Notes: generated from the letters alone by a model not told the origin. A stretch of 64,000 nucleotides of DNA from Arenibacter arenosicollis (GCF_014397245.1 NZ_JACLHY010000003.1:248001-312000); one strand, 5' to 3'; counted from the stretch's first letter, positions 45,390 through 55,687 are shown. Program-made: numbers and translations.

Positions 45390-45722
45390 CTATAACATCC
45401 CTAGTTCCAATTTGGCCTCTTCACTCATTAATTCCTGGGTCCAAGGTGGATCAAAAGTAATTTCTACCTCAACATCCTTTAGTTCGTCTATAGACTTTAC
45501 CTTTTCCTCTACCTCCATAGGGAGCGACTCGGCAACTGGGCAATTGGGTGAAGTTAAGGTCATTAAGATTTTAACTTCATTTTCGTCATTGACGAAAACA
45601 TCATAAATTAAGCCTAGTTCATAAATGTCCACAGGTATTTCGGGGTCATAAATTGTTTTAAGGACCCTTACTATCTTTTCTCCCAATTCCTGTGTGTCTA
45701 TAGTTTCCATTTCTTCGCTCAT
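45390..45722 (-). CDS. SufT-like DUF59/MIP18 family protein
   Basis: 110 residues. The DUF59 core has VLKTIYDPEIPVDIYELGLI, MTLTSPNCPVAESLPMEVEE with the conserved Cys, and EITFDPPWTQELMSEEA. Members help mature Fe-S proteins, probably by handing over clusters. It lies 63 bases after sufE in the SUF block. Confidence 0.92.
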   Translation of the reverse strand: MSEEMETIDTQELGEKIVRVLKTIYDPEIPVDIYELGLIYDVFVNDENEVKILMTLTSPNCPVAESLPMEVEEKVKSIDELKDVEVEITFDPPWTQELMSEEAKLELGML

Positions 45723-45785
45723 TCTTTTAAATGTTTATGGTCTGCAAAAAAGATTTGTCCAACAATTTCCTGTAGGCCAGACCAA

Positions 45786-46208
45786 TTAATTTAATTGTGT
45801 TTGGTATGCCACAGCATACAATTTCAATTGTTTAATCATACTTACCAGACCGTTTGCCCTAGTAGGTGATAAATGCTCTTTTAATCCGATCTCATCTATG
45901 AAACTGGTCTCGGCCTCAATAATATCTTTAGGTTTTTGATTACTAAAGGCCCTTATTAAAATGGCAATGATACCTTTGGTAATAATGGCATCACTATCCG
46001 CAGTAAAAACTAATTTATCGCCTTCCAATTCTGCATGTACCCATACTTTACTCTGACAGCCCTTAATAATATTATCATCGGTCTTATACTGCTCCTTGAT
46101 CATAGGTAGCGATTTTCCAAGCTCTATCATGTACTCATAACGCTGCATCCAATCCTCAAACATAGAGAACTCATCAACTATCTCTTCCTGAATTTCTTTT
46201 ATACTCAT
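45786..46208 (-). CDS. sufE: Sulfur acceptor protein SufE
   Basis: 140 residues from ATG 46208 (MSIKEIQEEIVDEF), the usual length; a TTG at 46253 would add 15. The sulfur-accepting Cys is in DNIIKGCQSKVWVHAE, followed by ITKGIIAILIRAFSNQKP and LSPTRANGLVSMIKQLK. It takes persulfide from SufS and stimulates its activity. It lies about 100 bases after sufS. Confidence 0.94.
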   Translation of the reverse strand: MSIKEIQEEIVDEFSMFEDWMQRYEYMIELGKSLPMIKEQYKTDDNIIKGCQSKVWVHAELEGDKLVFTADSDAIITKGIIAILIRAFSNQKPKDIIEAETSFIDEIGLKEHLSPTRANGLVSMIKQLKLYAVAYQTQLN

Positions 46209-46314
46209 ATCCAAATTTTGTGCCCATTGTATAATGGTAACAATTCCATGCAAAAATACAATAAGTAATTTTGCATATCAACTATTTAAAAGATTGAAAA
46301 TTAACCAAATGAAG

Positions 46315-47541
46315 TTATGACAGCATTGTTTTTGCCCGCTGCACGCTTGCCACCAATATATCTACTTCTTCCTTGGTATTATAAAAACTAAAGCTGGCCC
46401 TTACGGTACCGGGAATTTTATAAAAATCCATGATTGGCTGGGCACAATGATGTCCTGTCCTTACAGCAACCCCTAGTTTATCCAATATGCTACCAATATC
46501 ATAAGGATGAAGACCTTCAATATTAAAAGAAATCACTGCTGTTTTTTCCTTGGTGTCTCCATATATTTTTAATCCATCAATGGCCAGGAGTTCCTTGCTT
46601 GCATACTCTAAAAGCTCGTGTTCGTATTGGGCTATGGCATCAAATCCTATGGCGTTCATATAATCCAGGGCAGCACCAAAAGCAATACCTCCACAAATAT
46701 TTGGAGTCCCAGCTTCGAACTTATGGGGAAGATCGGCATAGGTAGTCTTTTCAAAAGTTACTTCTGCAATCATTTCGCCCCCACCTTGGTAAGGTGGCAA
46801 TTTATTTAACCACTCCTCTTTGCCGTAAAGCATTCCTACTCCAGTAGGACCGCACATTTTATGGGCTGAAACCACATAAAAATCTACATCCAATTTCTGT
46901 ACATCAGCTTTTATATGTGGAGCAGCCTGAGCGCCATCTATTAGGACCGCAGCCCCTATATTATGGGCAGCTGTTATAATTTCCTCTATTGAATTAATGG
47001 TACCCAAGGCATTTGAAACATGATTGCAGAATACCAATTTGGTACGGTGGGAGAGTAATTTATGGTATTCCTCCATAATCAATTTACCTTCCATATTCAT
47101 TGGAATTACTTTTAACACTGCCCCAGTACGCTCACATAGCATTTGCCATGGAACAATATTGGAGTGGTGTTCCAATGCGGAAACAATAATTTCATCGCCC
47201 TTTTCTAAAAATGAGGCAAAACCATTGGCCACTAAATTTATACCATGGGTAGTTCCTGAAGTAAAAATAATTTCATGCGACTTAGCCGCATTAAAATGCT
47301 TTTGTATCTTCTGCCTAGCCTGTTCGTAAACGTCCGTTGCTTCTTGCGACAGTGTATGAACCCCTCTGTGGATATTTGCATTATAGTTACTATAATAATC
47401 CACAATGGCATCTATAACCTTTTTCGGCGTCTGGGACGTAGCAGCATTGTCCAGATATACCAAGGGATAGCCATTAACTTTCCTATTTAAGATTGGAAAG
47501 TCTTTACGTATGCTCAAGATATCTAAAACAGTTTGTATCAT
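46315..47541 (-). CDS. sufS: Cysteine desulfurase SufS
   Basis: 408 residues. The PLP fold has YLDNAATSQTPKKVIDAI, FTSGTTHGINLVANG, ALEHHSNIVPWQ, LIDGAQAAPH and the PLP-binding Lys in FYVVSAHKMCGPTGVG. The catalytic Cys loop RTGHHCAQPIMDFY is the group-II (SufS) type. It mobilises sulfur from cysteine as persulfide. It lies 42 bases after sufD and is followed by sufE. Confidence 0.97.
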   Translation of the reverse strand: MIQTVLDILSIRKDFPILNRKVNGYPLVYLDNAATSQTPKKVIDAIVDYYSNYNANIHRGVHTLSQEATDVYEQARQKIQKHFNAAKSHEIIFTSGTTHGINLVANGFASFLEKGDEIIVSALEHHSNIVPWQMLCERTGAVLKVIPMNMEGKLIMEEYHKLLSHRTKLVFCNHVSNALGTINSIEEIITAAHNIGAAVLIDGAQAAPHIKADVQKLDVDFYVVSAHKMCGPTGVGMLYGKEEWLNKLPPYQGGGEMIAEVTFEKTTYADLPHKFEAGTPNICGGIAFGAALDYMNAIGFDAIAQYEHELLEYASKELLAIDGLKIYGDTKEKTAVISFNIEGLHPYDIGSILDKLGVAVRTGHHCAQPIMDFYKIPGTVRASFSFYNTKEEVDILVASVQRAKTMLS

Positions 47542-47583
47542 GGTAAAAATTCAATGCTGGGAATTACGTTGAATAGAAACTTT

Positions 47584-48900
47584 CTAAAGGTCAAATCCTA
47601 AACGAACGCCCAATTTGTTGGCAATTAATTTGTTGATCCTAACCTTTAATTCCGGGATTCGGACACTTTCCAAAACGTTATTGGCAAAGGCGTACATTAA
47701 CAATGCCCTTGCTTCTTTTTTTGGAATTCCCCGAGATTGAAGATAAAATAAAGCCTCCTCATCCAATTGCCCGATGGTACAACCGTGGGAGCATTTTACA
47801 TCATCTGCAAAAATCTCCAATTGAGGTTTTGTATTAATGGTAGCCTTGTCGCTTACCAAAATATTATTGTTCTGTTGAAAGGCATTCGTCTTTTGGGCAA
47901 TTTTGTCCACAATAATCTTACCGTTGAAAACCCCAGTAGAATTTTCACCATAAATCCCCTTATAATCTTGATGGCTTTCACAATTGGGTTGAATATGATG
48001 CACCAATGTATGGTGGTCTATATGCTGTTTTTCCTCAATAATGGTAACCCCTTTCATGGTAGAATCTATCCTTTCCCCATTTTGATAGAAATTAAGGTTG
48101 TTTCGGGTTAATTTACCTCCAAAGGAGAAGGTATGAACCTTTACAACACTGCCGTCCTTCTGATCAATATAGGTATTGTCTATTAAGGAGGCAGTTGTTA
48201 AATCGTTCTGTACCTTATAATAATCAACGTTGGAATTCTTCGCCGCATAAATCTCGGTGACCGAATTGGTCAACACTTCATTTGCTGTTAAACTCTGATG
48301 ACGTTCAATAATTTGCAACTCGGCATTTTCCTCGGCAATAATCAAATTTCTCGGCTGCAACAAAAGTGCGGCTTCATTACCAGTGGAAAAATGAACAATT
48401 TCTATCGGTTTTTTAGGAATCTTATTTTTAGGAATATAAATATAGGCTCCCTCCTTACTAAAAGCAGTATTCAAAGTAGTTAACGAATCGTCCTTAGAAG
48501 CTATTTTATTAAAATAAACATCTATTATTTGCTTGTACATGGGCTTGTTCAAGGCCGAACTCATTAGACATACATCCACTCCATCATGGGTAGTCTCCGA
48601 TAAAAAAGAACTATATACCCCATCAACAAAGACAATCTTGAAGGTGTCTATTTCATGTAGAAAATATTTTTTAACATCCCTATACTCCAACATATTCTCC
48701 TTCTTTGGAAAGATGCTGTAATCTATTTTCTGTAGTGTATTTAAGGAAGTATATTTCCAAGCCTCCTCCTTTTTGGTAGGAAACCCCTTTGCCTCAAAAT
48801 TTTTAATGGCCTCTGTTCGTATATCATGAACCGGATTATCTACATCCACACCGTTTTCAAATGCCAAAAATGAGGAAACTAATTTTTCTTTTAAATCCAT
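47584..48900 (-). CDS. sufD: Fe-S cluster scaffold subunit SufD
   Basis: 438 residues. The N-terminal helical part has TKKEEAWKYTSLNTLQ. The C-terminal beta-helix typical of SufB/SufD has GENSTGVFNGKIIVD, AQKTNAFQQNNNIL and KPQLEIFADDVKCSHGCTIG. It is a partner of SufB and SufC in the scaffold complex. Between it and sufC lies a broken foreign gene (48949-49310). Confidence 0.95.
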   Translation of the reverse strand: MDLKEKLVSSFLAFENGVDVDNPVHDIRTEAIKNFEAKGFPTKKEEAWKYTSLNTLQKIDYSIFPKKENMLEYRDVKKYFLHEIDTFKIVFVDGVYSSFLSETTHDGVDVCLMSSALNKPMYKQIIDVYFNKIASKDDSLTTLNTAFSKEGAYIYIPKNKIPKKPIEIVHFSTGNEAALLLQPRNLIIAEENAELQIIERHQSLTANEVLTNSVTEIYAAKNSNVDYYKVQNDLTTASLIDNTYIDQKDGSVVKVHTFSFGGKLTRNNLNFYQNGERIDSTMKGVTIIEEKQHIDHHTLVHHIQPNCESHQDYKGIYGENSTGVFNGKIIVDKIAQKTNAFQQNNNILVSDKATINTKPQLEIFADDVKCSHGCTIGQLDEEALFYLQSRGIPKKEARALLMYAFANNVLESVRIPELKVRINKLIANKLGVRLGFDL

Positions 48901-48948
48901 CTTTACAAGTTGTAATGTCTAAATGTCTAATGTTATAAAGTGCCTTGA

Positions 48949-49310
48949 TTACTTATCCAAATACTTTATAAACCCACTTAACATTTTAGATATATTTTCA
49001 ATTTTTTCCTTTAATAATATAAACTCCTTCTCCTCCAAATACCCCAAATCCAATGCTAAATACAACTGAGATCTCACTTCTCCCGCAGAGGCTTTTGAAA
49101 TGTATAGGAAGCGAATAAATTCCCTATTTGTATTTCTTTCAAACCCTTCCGCAATATTGGAACTTATAGATACCGAGGCCCTTCTAATTTGTCTTTTAAA
49201 TCAAAATCTTTTTCAAACTCTCCCTTATTCGTCAAGCCATAAATTACTTTATTGAAATCCCTGCTTTCTTTCCAAGCATTTATTTCCTCAAATGAAATTA
49301 TTTTAGCCAT
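48949..49310 (-). pseudogene. Four-helix-bundle (S23/IVP-like) protein, frameshifted
   Basis: From ATG 49310 the frame gives MAKIISFEEINAWKESRDF and KDFDLK, then loses register near GACAAATTAGA. One frame over, the family sequence resumes: QIRRASVSISSNIAEGFER, REFIRFLYISKASAGEVRS and QLYLALDLGYLEE, ending KYLDK and TAA at 48951-48949. The 362-base length (one short of a multiple of three) fits a single-base deletion near residue 40. The family is known from 23S rRNA intervening sequences and from scattered accessory loci. Here it sits inside the SUF operon. Confidence 0.85.
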
Positions 49311-49370
49311 CTCAAAAATACAGTCAGAATGCAATTTTGACTTTTAAACTTTCAACATTGAACATTAAAA

Positions 49371-50123
49371 TTAGACAACAGTTTCCTGTTTCAACCAATC
49401 GTATCCTTTTTCTTCCAATTCCAGGGCAAGATCTTTAGTGCCGGATTTTACGATCTTTCCGTTGTGCAATACATGAACAAAATCAGGTACTATATATTCC
49501 AAAAGACGTTGATAGTGGGTAATTACAATTACCGCATTGTCTTTGCTCTTTAATTTATTTACACCATTGGCTACAATACGCAAGGCATCAATGTCCAAAC
49601 CGGAATCAGTTTCATCCAAAATGGCCAATTTAGGCTCCAACATGGCCATTTGAAAAATCTCATTTCTTTTTTTCTCACCTCCGGAAAAACCTTCATTCAA
49701 TGAACGCGATAAAAATTTTCTATCTATTTCCAACATTTCCGACTTCTCACGAATCAATTTCAACATATCCTTAGCTGGCATATCTTCCAATCCCTTAGCT
49801 TTTCTAGATTCATTGATAGCGGTCTTCATGAAATTTGTAACGGAAACCCCAGGAATTTCAACAGGATATTGAAAGGATAGAAATATTCCTTTATGTGCCC
49901 TATCTTCAGGCGAAGTGTCTTCTAGATTTTCACCTTCCAAAAATACCTCTCCCTCGGTAATTTCGAATTCTTCCTTCCCGGCAATTACAGCCGCCAAGGT
50001 ACTTTTCCCTGAACCGTTGGGGCCCATAATGGCATGTACTTCACCTGCATTCACCGTTAGGTTTATTCCCCTTAATATCTCTTTATCCTCTACTCTAGCG
50101 TGTAAGTTGTTAATTTTCAGCAT
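49371..50123 (-). CDS. sufC: Fe-S assembly ATPase SufC
   Basis: 250 residues. It is an ABC ATPase with Walker A GPNGSGKSTL, the family-specific FLSFQYPVEIPGVSVTNF, signature LNEGFSGGEKKRNEIFQ, Walker B LAILDETDSGLD and the H-loop IVITHYQRLL. It powers the SufBCD scaffold. It lies about 150 bases after sufB. Confidence 0.97.
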   Translation of the reverse strand: MLKINNLHARVEDKEILRGINLTVNAGEVHAIMGPNGSGKSTLAAVIAGKEEFEITEGEVFLEGENLEDTSPEDRAHKGIFLSFQYPVEIPGVSVTNFMKTAINESRKAKGLEDMPAKDMLKLIREKSEMLEIDRKFLSRSLNEGFSGGEKKRNEIFQMAMLEPKLAILDETDSGLDIDALRIVANGVNKLKSKDNAVIVITHYQRLLEYIVPDFVHVLHNGKIVKSGTKDLALELEEKGYDWLKQETVV

Positions 50124-50277
50124 TGTTCTAAATTCTAATTATTTTTAATAATTGGGCGCCTTCGGCATTTTATTAAAATCTTCTTTTATGTTGTTGTTTT
50201 AAATGGGTAGCAGTATTTTTTTCTTATGGCACTTGAACCCTCCTTTGAAGAAGACATACCATCAGAAATTATTTCCC

Positions 50278-51723
50278 TTATCCTACAGACCCCTCTAGAC
50301 TTATTTCCAATAATTTTTGGGCTTCCACTGCAAATTCCATTGGTAATTTATTAAGCACTTCCTTACTGAAGCCGTTTACGATCAAGGCAATTGCCTTTTC
50401 CGTATTTATCCCTCTCTGGTTACAATAAAAAATCTGGTCCTCTCCAATTTTACTGGTAGTGGCCTCATGTTCTATTTGTGCAGTTTTATTCTTTACTTCA
50501 ATATAAGGAAAGGTATGTGCACCACATTCATTCCCCATTAGCAAGGAATCACATTGGGAAAAATTCCTTGCATTGTCGGCCCTACTGTTTACCTGTACCA
50601 ATCCACGGTAACTATTTTGGGACTTCCCTGCCGAGATACCTTTGGAAATAATGGTACTCCTGGTATTCTTTCCTAAATGAATCATTTTGGTACCCGTATC
50701 CGCTTGTTGATAATTATTGGTTACCGCAATGGAATAAAATTCCCCTATGGAATTATCTCCTTTAAGTATACATGATGGGTACTTCCAGGTAACGGCCGAA
50801 CCAGTTTCAACCTGGGTCCAAGAAATTTTAGCATTCTTTTCGCACAATCCCCTTTTGGTTACAAAATTGAAAACTCCCCCTAATCCCTCTTTATTTCCAG
50901 GGAACCAGTTTTGCACGGTGGAGTACTTTATTTCGGCATCATCCAAAGCTATCAATTCTACCACAGCGGCATGCAACTGATTTTCATCACGGGAAGGTGC
51001 GGTACATCCTTCCAAATAACTTACATAACTACCCTCATCGGCAATTACCAAGGTTCTTTCGAACTGTCCCGTACCTGCCTGATTAATTCTAAAGTAAGTG
51101 GAAAGTTCCATTGGGCAGCGTACTCCCTTTGGAATGTAACAGAAAGACCCATCAGAAAAAACCGCTGAGTTAAGGGCCGCATAAAAGTTGTCCTTTTGCG
51201 GAACCACAGATCCTATATATTTTTTAACCAGTTCCGAATGCTCCTTAATTGCCTCGGAAATAGAACAAAATATTATTCCTTTTTCGGCAAGCGTCTTTTT
51301 AAAAGTAGTGGCTACCGATACGGAATCCATTACAATATCCACGGCCACTCCCGCCAACTTTTTCTGTTCGTCCAAGGAAATACCCAATTTTTTAAAAGTG
51401 TCCAATAATTCTGGATCTACCTCGTCCAAACTATCATACTTGGGTTTTTTGTTAGGTGCGGAATAATATGAAATGGCCTGAAAATCAGGTTTTTTATATT
51501 TAACATTTGCCCATTCGGGCTCCACCATTTCCTTCCAGATTTTAAAGGATTCCAACCTCCATAGGGTCATCCATTCGGGTTCTTCCTTTTTCTTTGAAAT
51601 AGCGATTACAATTTCCTCATTTAAACCAATTGGAAACGTATCAGATTCTATATCTGTATAGAAACCATACTCATACTCCTTGGTCTCCAGTTCTTTTTTT
51701 AATTCTTCCTCAGTATATGCCAT
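50278..51723 (-). CDS. sufB: Fe-S cluster scaffold subunit SufB
   Basis: 481 residues. Motifs are [20 protein letters not shown], the long conserved centre [39 protein letters not shown], and the C-terminal [21 protein letters not shown], shortened as [13 protein letters not shown]. It is the main scaffold on which clusters form with SufC and SufD. It lies about 100 bases after the SufA-type gene. Confidence 0.97.
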   Translation of the reverse strand: MAYTEEELKKELETKEYEYGFYTDIESDTFPIGLNEEIVIAISKKKEEPEWMTLWRLESFKIWKEMVEPEWANVKYKKPDFQAISYYSAPNKKPKYDSLDEVDPELLDTFKKLGISLDEQKKLAGVAVDIVMDSVSVATTFKKTLAEKGIIFCSISEAIKEHSELVKKYIGSVVPQKDNFYAALNSAVFSDGSFCYIPKGVRCPMELSTYFRINQAGTGQFERTLVIADEGSYVSYLEGCTAPSRDENQLHAAVVELIALDDAEIKYSTVQNWFPGNKEGLGGVFNFVTKRGLCEKNAKISWTQVETGSAVTWKYPSCILKGDNSIGEFYSIAVTNNYQQADTGTKMIHLGKNTRSTIISKGISAGKSQNSYRGLVQVNSRADNARNFSQCDSLLMGNECGAHTFPYIEVKNKTAQIEHEATTSKIGEDQIFYCNQRGINTEKAIALIVNGFSKEVLNKLPMEFAVEAQKLLEISLEGSVG

Positions 51724-51821
51724 TCTTCCTAATTTATCAATTGTTCAATACAACAATTGGCTAATTATTTATCATCTCCAACGCAAGCATTGGTATATTT
51801 TGTTATTTCCCCATTGTTGTA

Positions 51822-52151
51822 TTAGAGAGAGAAACTCTCTCCACAACCACAAGTTCTTTGGGCATTGGGATTATTAAAAACAAACCCTTTGCCATTAAGT
51901 CCCCCGGAATATTCCAGGACGGTACCTACTAGATAAAGAAAGCTTTTTTTATCTACTATAATACGCACTGCATTGTCCTCGAAAATTTTATCGGTTTCAG
52001 TGGTTTTATTATCAAAATCGAGCTCATAGGACAAACCACTGCAGCCCCCGCTTTTAACGCCTACCCGCACATAATCCTTGCTGGCGTCAAAGCCTCCTTC
52101 GGCCATTAGGGCCATTACCCTCTGCTTAGCTGTTTCAGATACTTTAATCAT
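51822..52151 (-). CDS. sufA: A-type Fe-S carrier (SufA/IscA/HesB family)
   Basis: 109 residues. A-type motifs are VRVGVKSGGCSGLSYELDF, the first Cys of the triad, and the C-terminal CGCGESFSL with the other two. It carries nascent clusters from SufBCD to target proteins. It is first gene of the SUF block, behind a -7-like element. The exact name (sufA versus erpA) is by context. Confidence 0.92.
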   Translation of the reverse strand: MIKVSETAKQRVMALMAEGGFDASKDYVRVGVKSGGCSGLSYELDFDNKTTETDKIFEDNAVRIIVDKKSFLYLVGTVLEYSGGLNGKGFVFNNPNAQRTCGCGESFSL

Positions 52152-52180
52152 TCTTAATTGGATTTAATCTAAATAGTTTA

Positions 52181-52188
52181 CAAATATA
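52181..52188 (-). promoter_or_regulatory. -7-like promoter element of the SUF operon
   Basis: TATATTTG on the minus strand, 29 bases upstream of the first SUF gene. Upstream of it ACCCTACATATGTA is a possible operator-like sequence for an iron-sulfur responsive regulator, but no regulator gene is nearby. Confidence 0.45.
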
Positions 52189-52277
52189 GTACATATGTAG
52201 GGTTTTACCATATTTCCTAACATTAATATAACGTATAGCCAAATAGGGGATTTCTATTATAAAACTTCCCTTCAAAA

Positions 52278-52324
52278 AAAATTGGCCAACAAAATTGTTT
52301 ATCACAATTTTGTTGGCCAATTTT
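52278..52324 (-). terminator. Terminator after small lipoprotein gene
   Basis: A 21-bp perfect inverted repeat (52278-52298 with 52304-52324) has a 5-base loop and A/T tails. It lies about 30 bases past the lipoprotein stop and separates it from the SUF operon. Confidence 0.8.
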
Positions 52325-52356
52325 AAAAGCCAATTAGATATAATTAAGGTCGTATT

Positions 52357-52563
52357 CTAATTATCATCTCCAATTTCATCAATAGCATCATCTATTTTCT
52401 CATTAACTTCCTTATCTACCTTTTCTCCTGCTTTTTCCAGAATACCTTTATCCTTCTCCACTTCCTTCTCTATAATTACAGTTTTTTCCTTGGTTTCCCT
52501 ACAGGAAATAATGGCAAAAAAAGGCAATCCCAAAACTAAAATTGTTATAATAAATTTTTTCAT
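52357..52563 (-). CDS. Small acidic lipoprotein
   Basis: 68 residues. Leader ILVLGLPFFAIISC has a lipobox Cys, and a charged tail rich in Glu, Lys and Asp (KTVIIEKEVEKDKG) is probably a coiled coil. No family is recognised. It has its own terminator, so it is monocistronic. It may be an envelope or periplasmic linker lipoprotein. Confidence 0.65.
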   Translation of the reverse strand: MKKFIITILVLGLPFFAIISCRETKEKTVIIEKEVEKDKGILEKAGEKVDKEVNEKIDDAIDEIGDDN

Positions 52564-52801
52564 GCAATGTCTTTTTTAATTTACACGAATATACCAATAA
52601 CTTCGATAATCCCCTGATATAAGTCATTTTCTATTTCTTAAGTTTTAATTTAACCTAACCAGTTATTCCGATTATAATTCTTGATTGGACTTAATCTAGA
52701 TTTAAAAGTATGCTATAGAGCCGTAGTTATGCCTAATTCGCCCACAATAACATATTGTTGAATCCAACTTCTTTACCCACCAAAGACGGTCAGTCATTTG
52801 T

Positions 52802-54145
52802 CTACCTAACTTTAATAACTATGGCATCGGAATTTCCCATTAGTTGCAGGCCCATAAATTCTGTGCTTTGGGAGTCTCCCACTAAAATAACCCCCTGATC
52901 AGCCGTTTCAATGGCATCAAAACCAAAATCGATACCGCTTCCCCCATAGGATTTTTGCCAAATCAAATCCCCGGAAGCATTGGTCTTTAATAGCCAAATA
53001 TCATTTTCCCCTAAGTTGGAGGTAGCGTCCAAATCGCTGCTTTTGGAATTTCCCGTAATAATAAAGCCACCATCACTGGCAAGACTAACACTTTGTGCAG
53101 CATCAAACTGAGGTCCCCCGTAGTTTTTTTCCCATAATAGACTGCCATTATCATCAATTTTTATAAGCCATATATCCGATTCTCCATTATTCTTAGAAAC
53201 GTCTGTGTCATTACTAAAAGTGTTTCCCGTAATTACATAGGTATTATCCATAGTTTTCGCTATGTCGTACGCTATTTCAATACCTGTGCCACCAAAAGAT
53301 CGCTCCCAGACCAAATCACCATCACTCGAAATCTTAACCACCCAAAAATCATAGCTTCCCTTGGAATTTGAAATGTCATAATCCTCACTTTCGGAAAATC
53401 CTGCAAGAACAAAACCTCCATCATTGGACTGCACCACCCCGTGGGCCCTATCGTTATTGGTGCCGCCAAAATACTTCCGCCATTCCAGATTTCCCTGTGC
53501 ATCCAATTTAGTACCCCAAAATTCGCCGACACCGTGTCTAGTCAAGTAGCTTCCCTTATCCAAATAACCGTCCGATCTAGCCGCCGTAATATCCAAAAAC
53601 CCCGAGAAAAAGAAACCCCCATCGGAGGTTTGTATCAAATCATAAGAATGATCATGCCCAGAAAATCCGAAACTTCTCTCCCATTCTATATTTCCAGAGG
53701 CATCCAATTTAAGAATCCAATTGTCATGAAAGCCTTCATTATTACTGGCATCCCCATCACTGCTCTGGCTATATCCTATAAGTGCATAACCCCCATCCGA
53801 AGTTTGAACAATATTTTTACCAATATCATCCAAACTTCCTCCATATGTCCTGCTCCATTGCAAAATGCCTTCTTGGTCCAATTTTAACATCCAATAATCA
53901 TTATCCTCCAACGCCTTGTCGTTAATGTCCCCATCAATACTATTGGAAAATCCTAAAATGGCAAATCCGCCATCATTAGTAGAAATAATGGCCTGGGCAG
54001 TATCGTCAAGGGAGCCACCAAAACTTTTTACCCATTCCAGCTCCCCTAAAAAAACGGATTTGTCCAACTCATTCTTGTGTTCTTCGTCATTATTTGAGCA
54101 AGAAAGTGCAATAAAACAGAATATTATCAGGGCAATTTTCTTCAT
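52802..54145 (-). CDS. Surface lipoprotein with seven beta-propeller-like repeats
   Basis: 447 residues. Leader LIIFCFIALSC ends at the lipobox Cys. Seven repeats of about 50-60 residues then follow, each with the pattern (W/Y)-x-(R/K)-(S/T)-(Y/F)-GG-(S/T)-x(2)-(D/I)...QTSDGG(F/Y)...G(Y/F)S(Q/E)S.D.D, for example YGGSLDDIGKNIVQTSDGG. This suggests a seven-bladed propeller. There is no catalytic motif; a binding role is likely. It begins 3 bases after the choice-of-anchor protein gene ends, so the two form an operon. Confidence 0.8.
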   Translation of the reverse strand: MKKIALIIFCFIALSCSNNDEEHKNELDKSVFLGELEWVKSFGGSLDDTAQAIISTNDGGFAILGFSNSIDGDINDKALEDNDYWMLKLDQEGILQWSRTYGGSLDDIGKNIVQTSDGGYALIGYSQSSDGDASNNEGFHDNWILKLDASGNIEWERSFGFSGHDHSYDLIQTSDGGFFFSGFLDITAARSDGYLDKGSYLTRHGVGEFWGTKLDAQGNLEWRKYFGGTNNDRAHGVVQSNDGGFVLAGFSESEDYDISNSKGSYDFWVVKISSDGDLVWERSFGGTGIEIAYDIAKTMDNTYVITGNTFSNDTDVSKNNGESDIWLIKIDDNGSLLWEKNYGGPQFDAAQSVSLASDGGFIITGNSKSSDLDATSNLGENDIWLLKTNASGDLIWQKSYGGSGIDFGFDAIETADQGVILVGDSQSTEFMGLQLMGNSDAIVIKVR

Positions 54146-54148
54146 GGT

Positions 54149-55369
54149 TCAATTGGATTTTTTAATTACAAAAAGTCCCGAATTAATATCGCTAACCACA
54201 ATTTTATTGCTGGTGAAGAAGGGAAACACACTCCAAACCCCATTAAAGTCGGTCTTATTATCCGACGGATAGGTATCAAAGAAACCTACTTCGGAAATGG
54301 ATTTATCTGTGATTCCCGAAATATCCAAAACACGAACTCCCGCAGTATAGTTCGCAAGGAAAAATTCATCCCCTCTAACATAGCCATTATGATCAATTGC
54401 ACTGGTTTTCCCCAAATAAACATCATGAAGGAGGGGTGCTGTTAAATCTGTAAAATCGAAAACCAATGTACGTGATGAGAATCCAAAATTTACTTCGTCC
54501 AATTCATCCCCCAAAATAAAATACTTCTGATCTTGAGTAAACCAACCTTGATGGGTATAAGCGAAATTACTATAGGTCATTGTAGAAATTTCTTCAGGAA
54601 TAGCTTTATTGGAAACATCTACCAAAACCACATGATCCTCATTGGCTCCGACAAACACTTCCTTTCCACTGAAATTTGAATCCGGCCCACTATAAGTTAG
54701 AACCTGTCCATCGTGAGTATAGCCTGAAGCGCCATATCCTCCAGACGCCAAAGGATTCTTGGGGTCCTGGATATTTATAAAATGTATTCCACCATTGTAT
54801 ATATCATCCCTGGCAGTGCCCACCGCATAGGCAAAACCAGAGTCCTCATTAATAACAATATTATGACAATTCCCAAATCCGGTATAGCGGGCATCTGCTG
54901 TAAATGTTTCGGGAGAAGTAACAACGTTTCTTAACCGTGTAAGGTCAAAAACTTGCATTCCATGGCCTTCTGCTTCCGAAACAATATAAGCATGATTCTT
55001 ATAAACCTTGATATCGCGCCAAGTACTATTCACTGTAGCAGTTGGCAATTTCCCTAAATATCTAAGATTATCCTCATCCGTAATATCCACAAATGCGGTG
55101 CCATTATCCAACCCTATTATAGCATATTCCTTGTTGTTTTCAGAATCGGCCCAACCCCAAATATCACTGGCCGAACTGGCCTGAAGAGTGTTTAACGATA
55201 TTTTCCCGAGAAGGTCATAACCACTACAAGGATATATACCCGCCTTACCATTTATGCATGGAGTCCCATCCACAACCTGCTCGTCCATGGGGATTTCCTG
55301 AGGGTCCGAATTTTTGGAACACCCAATGGCCAACAGACCTATGATTATAAAATTAATGACTTTTGACAT
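54149..55369 (-). CDS. Choice-of-anchor B family lipoprotein (LVIVD-like repeats)
   Basis: 406 residues. Leader IIIGLLAIGC has a lipobox Cys. Repeats of the form AIIGLDNGTAFVDITDEDNL, HGMQVFDLTRLRN, GIHFINIQDPKNP, VVLVDVSNKAIPEE and GVRVLDISGITDKS are typical of the choice-of-anchor B / LVIVD propeller family. Such proteins are surface-displayed and of unknown ligand. Here anchoring is through the lipid rather than a T9SS tail. It is first of a two-gene operon. Confidence 0.85.
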   Translation of the reverse strand: MSKVINFIIIGLLAIGCSKNSDPQEIPMDEQVVDGTPCINGKAGIYPCSGYDLLGKISLNTLQASSASDIWGWADSENNKEYAIIGLDNGTAFVDITDEDNLRYLGKLPTATVNSTWRDIKVYKNHAYIVSEAEGHGMQVFDLTRLRNVVTSPETFTADARYTGFGNCHNIVINEDSGFAYAVGTARDDIYNGGIHFINIQDPKNPLASGGYGASGYTHDGQVLTYSGPDSNFSGKEVFVGANEDHVVLVDVSNKAIPEEISTMTYSNFAYTHQGWFTQDQKYFILGDELDEVNFGFSSRTLVFDFTDLTAPLLHDVYLGKTSAIDHNGYVRGDEFFLANYTAGVRVLDISGITDKSISEVGFFDTYPSDNKTDFNGVWSVFPFFTSNKIVVSDINSGLFVIKKSN

Positions 55370-55687
55370 GGCTTTCCTTTTTATAAAATTACGAACTCTT
55401 ATTGATGTTAATCCATAATTCCAATTAATATATAAACAAAAAATGATTGTACTTTAGGTTTCTCAGACCAAAATATATTTGCCTGTCAACAAAAAAGAAA
55501 AATGGCATATTCTTGAATATTGGGCCAAAAATCCATTAACCAAATAAGATTTTAATAGGCCTTGGGGTTGAATTTTAATAAATTAACAAAATATTCGGAA
55601 AATATATTATATCATATTAATGCCGATTACAAAAAATTAATTTAAATTCAAATCCATTTTAAAAAAATAGAAAAACGTTCAAAAATT
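55370..55687. other. Intergenic region between divergent genes
   Basis: 318 very AT-rich bases. A TATATTTG (55474-55481) could be a -7 element for the plus-strand oxidoreductase, which would imply a leader near 200 bases. No hairpin or repeat stands out. Confidence 0.4.

Noticed and set aside
53441-53887. 148-codon plus-strand frame opposite the repeat lipoprotein
   Set aside because: It is antisense to a repetitive coding region and has no recognisable features.
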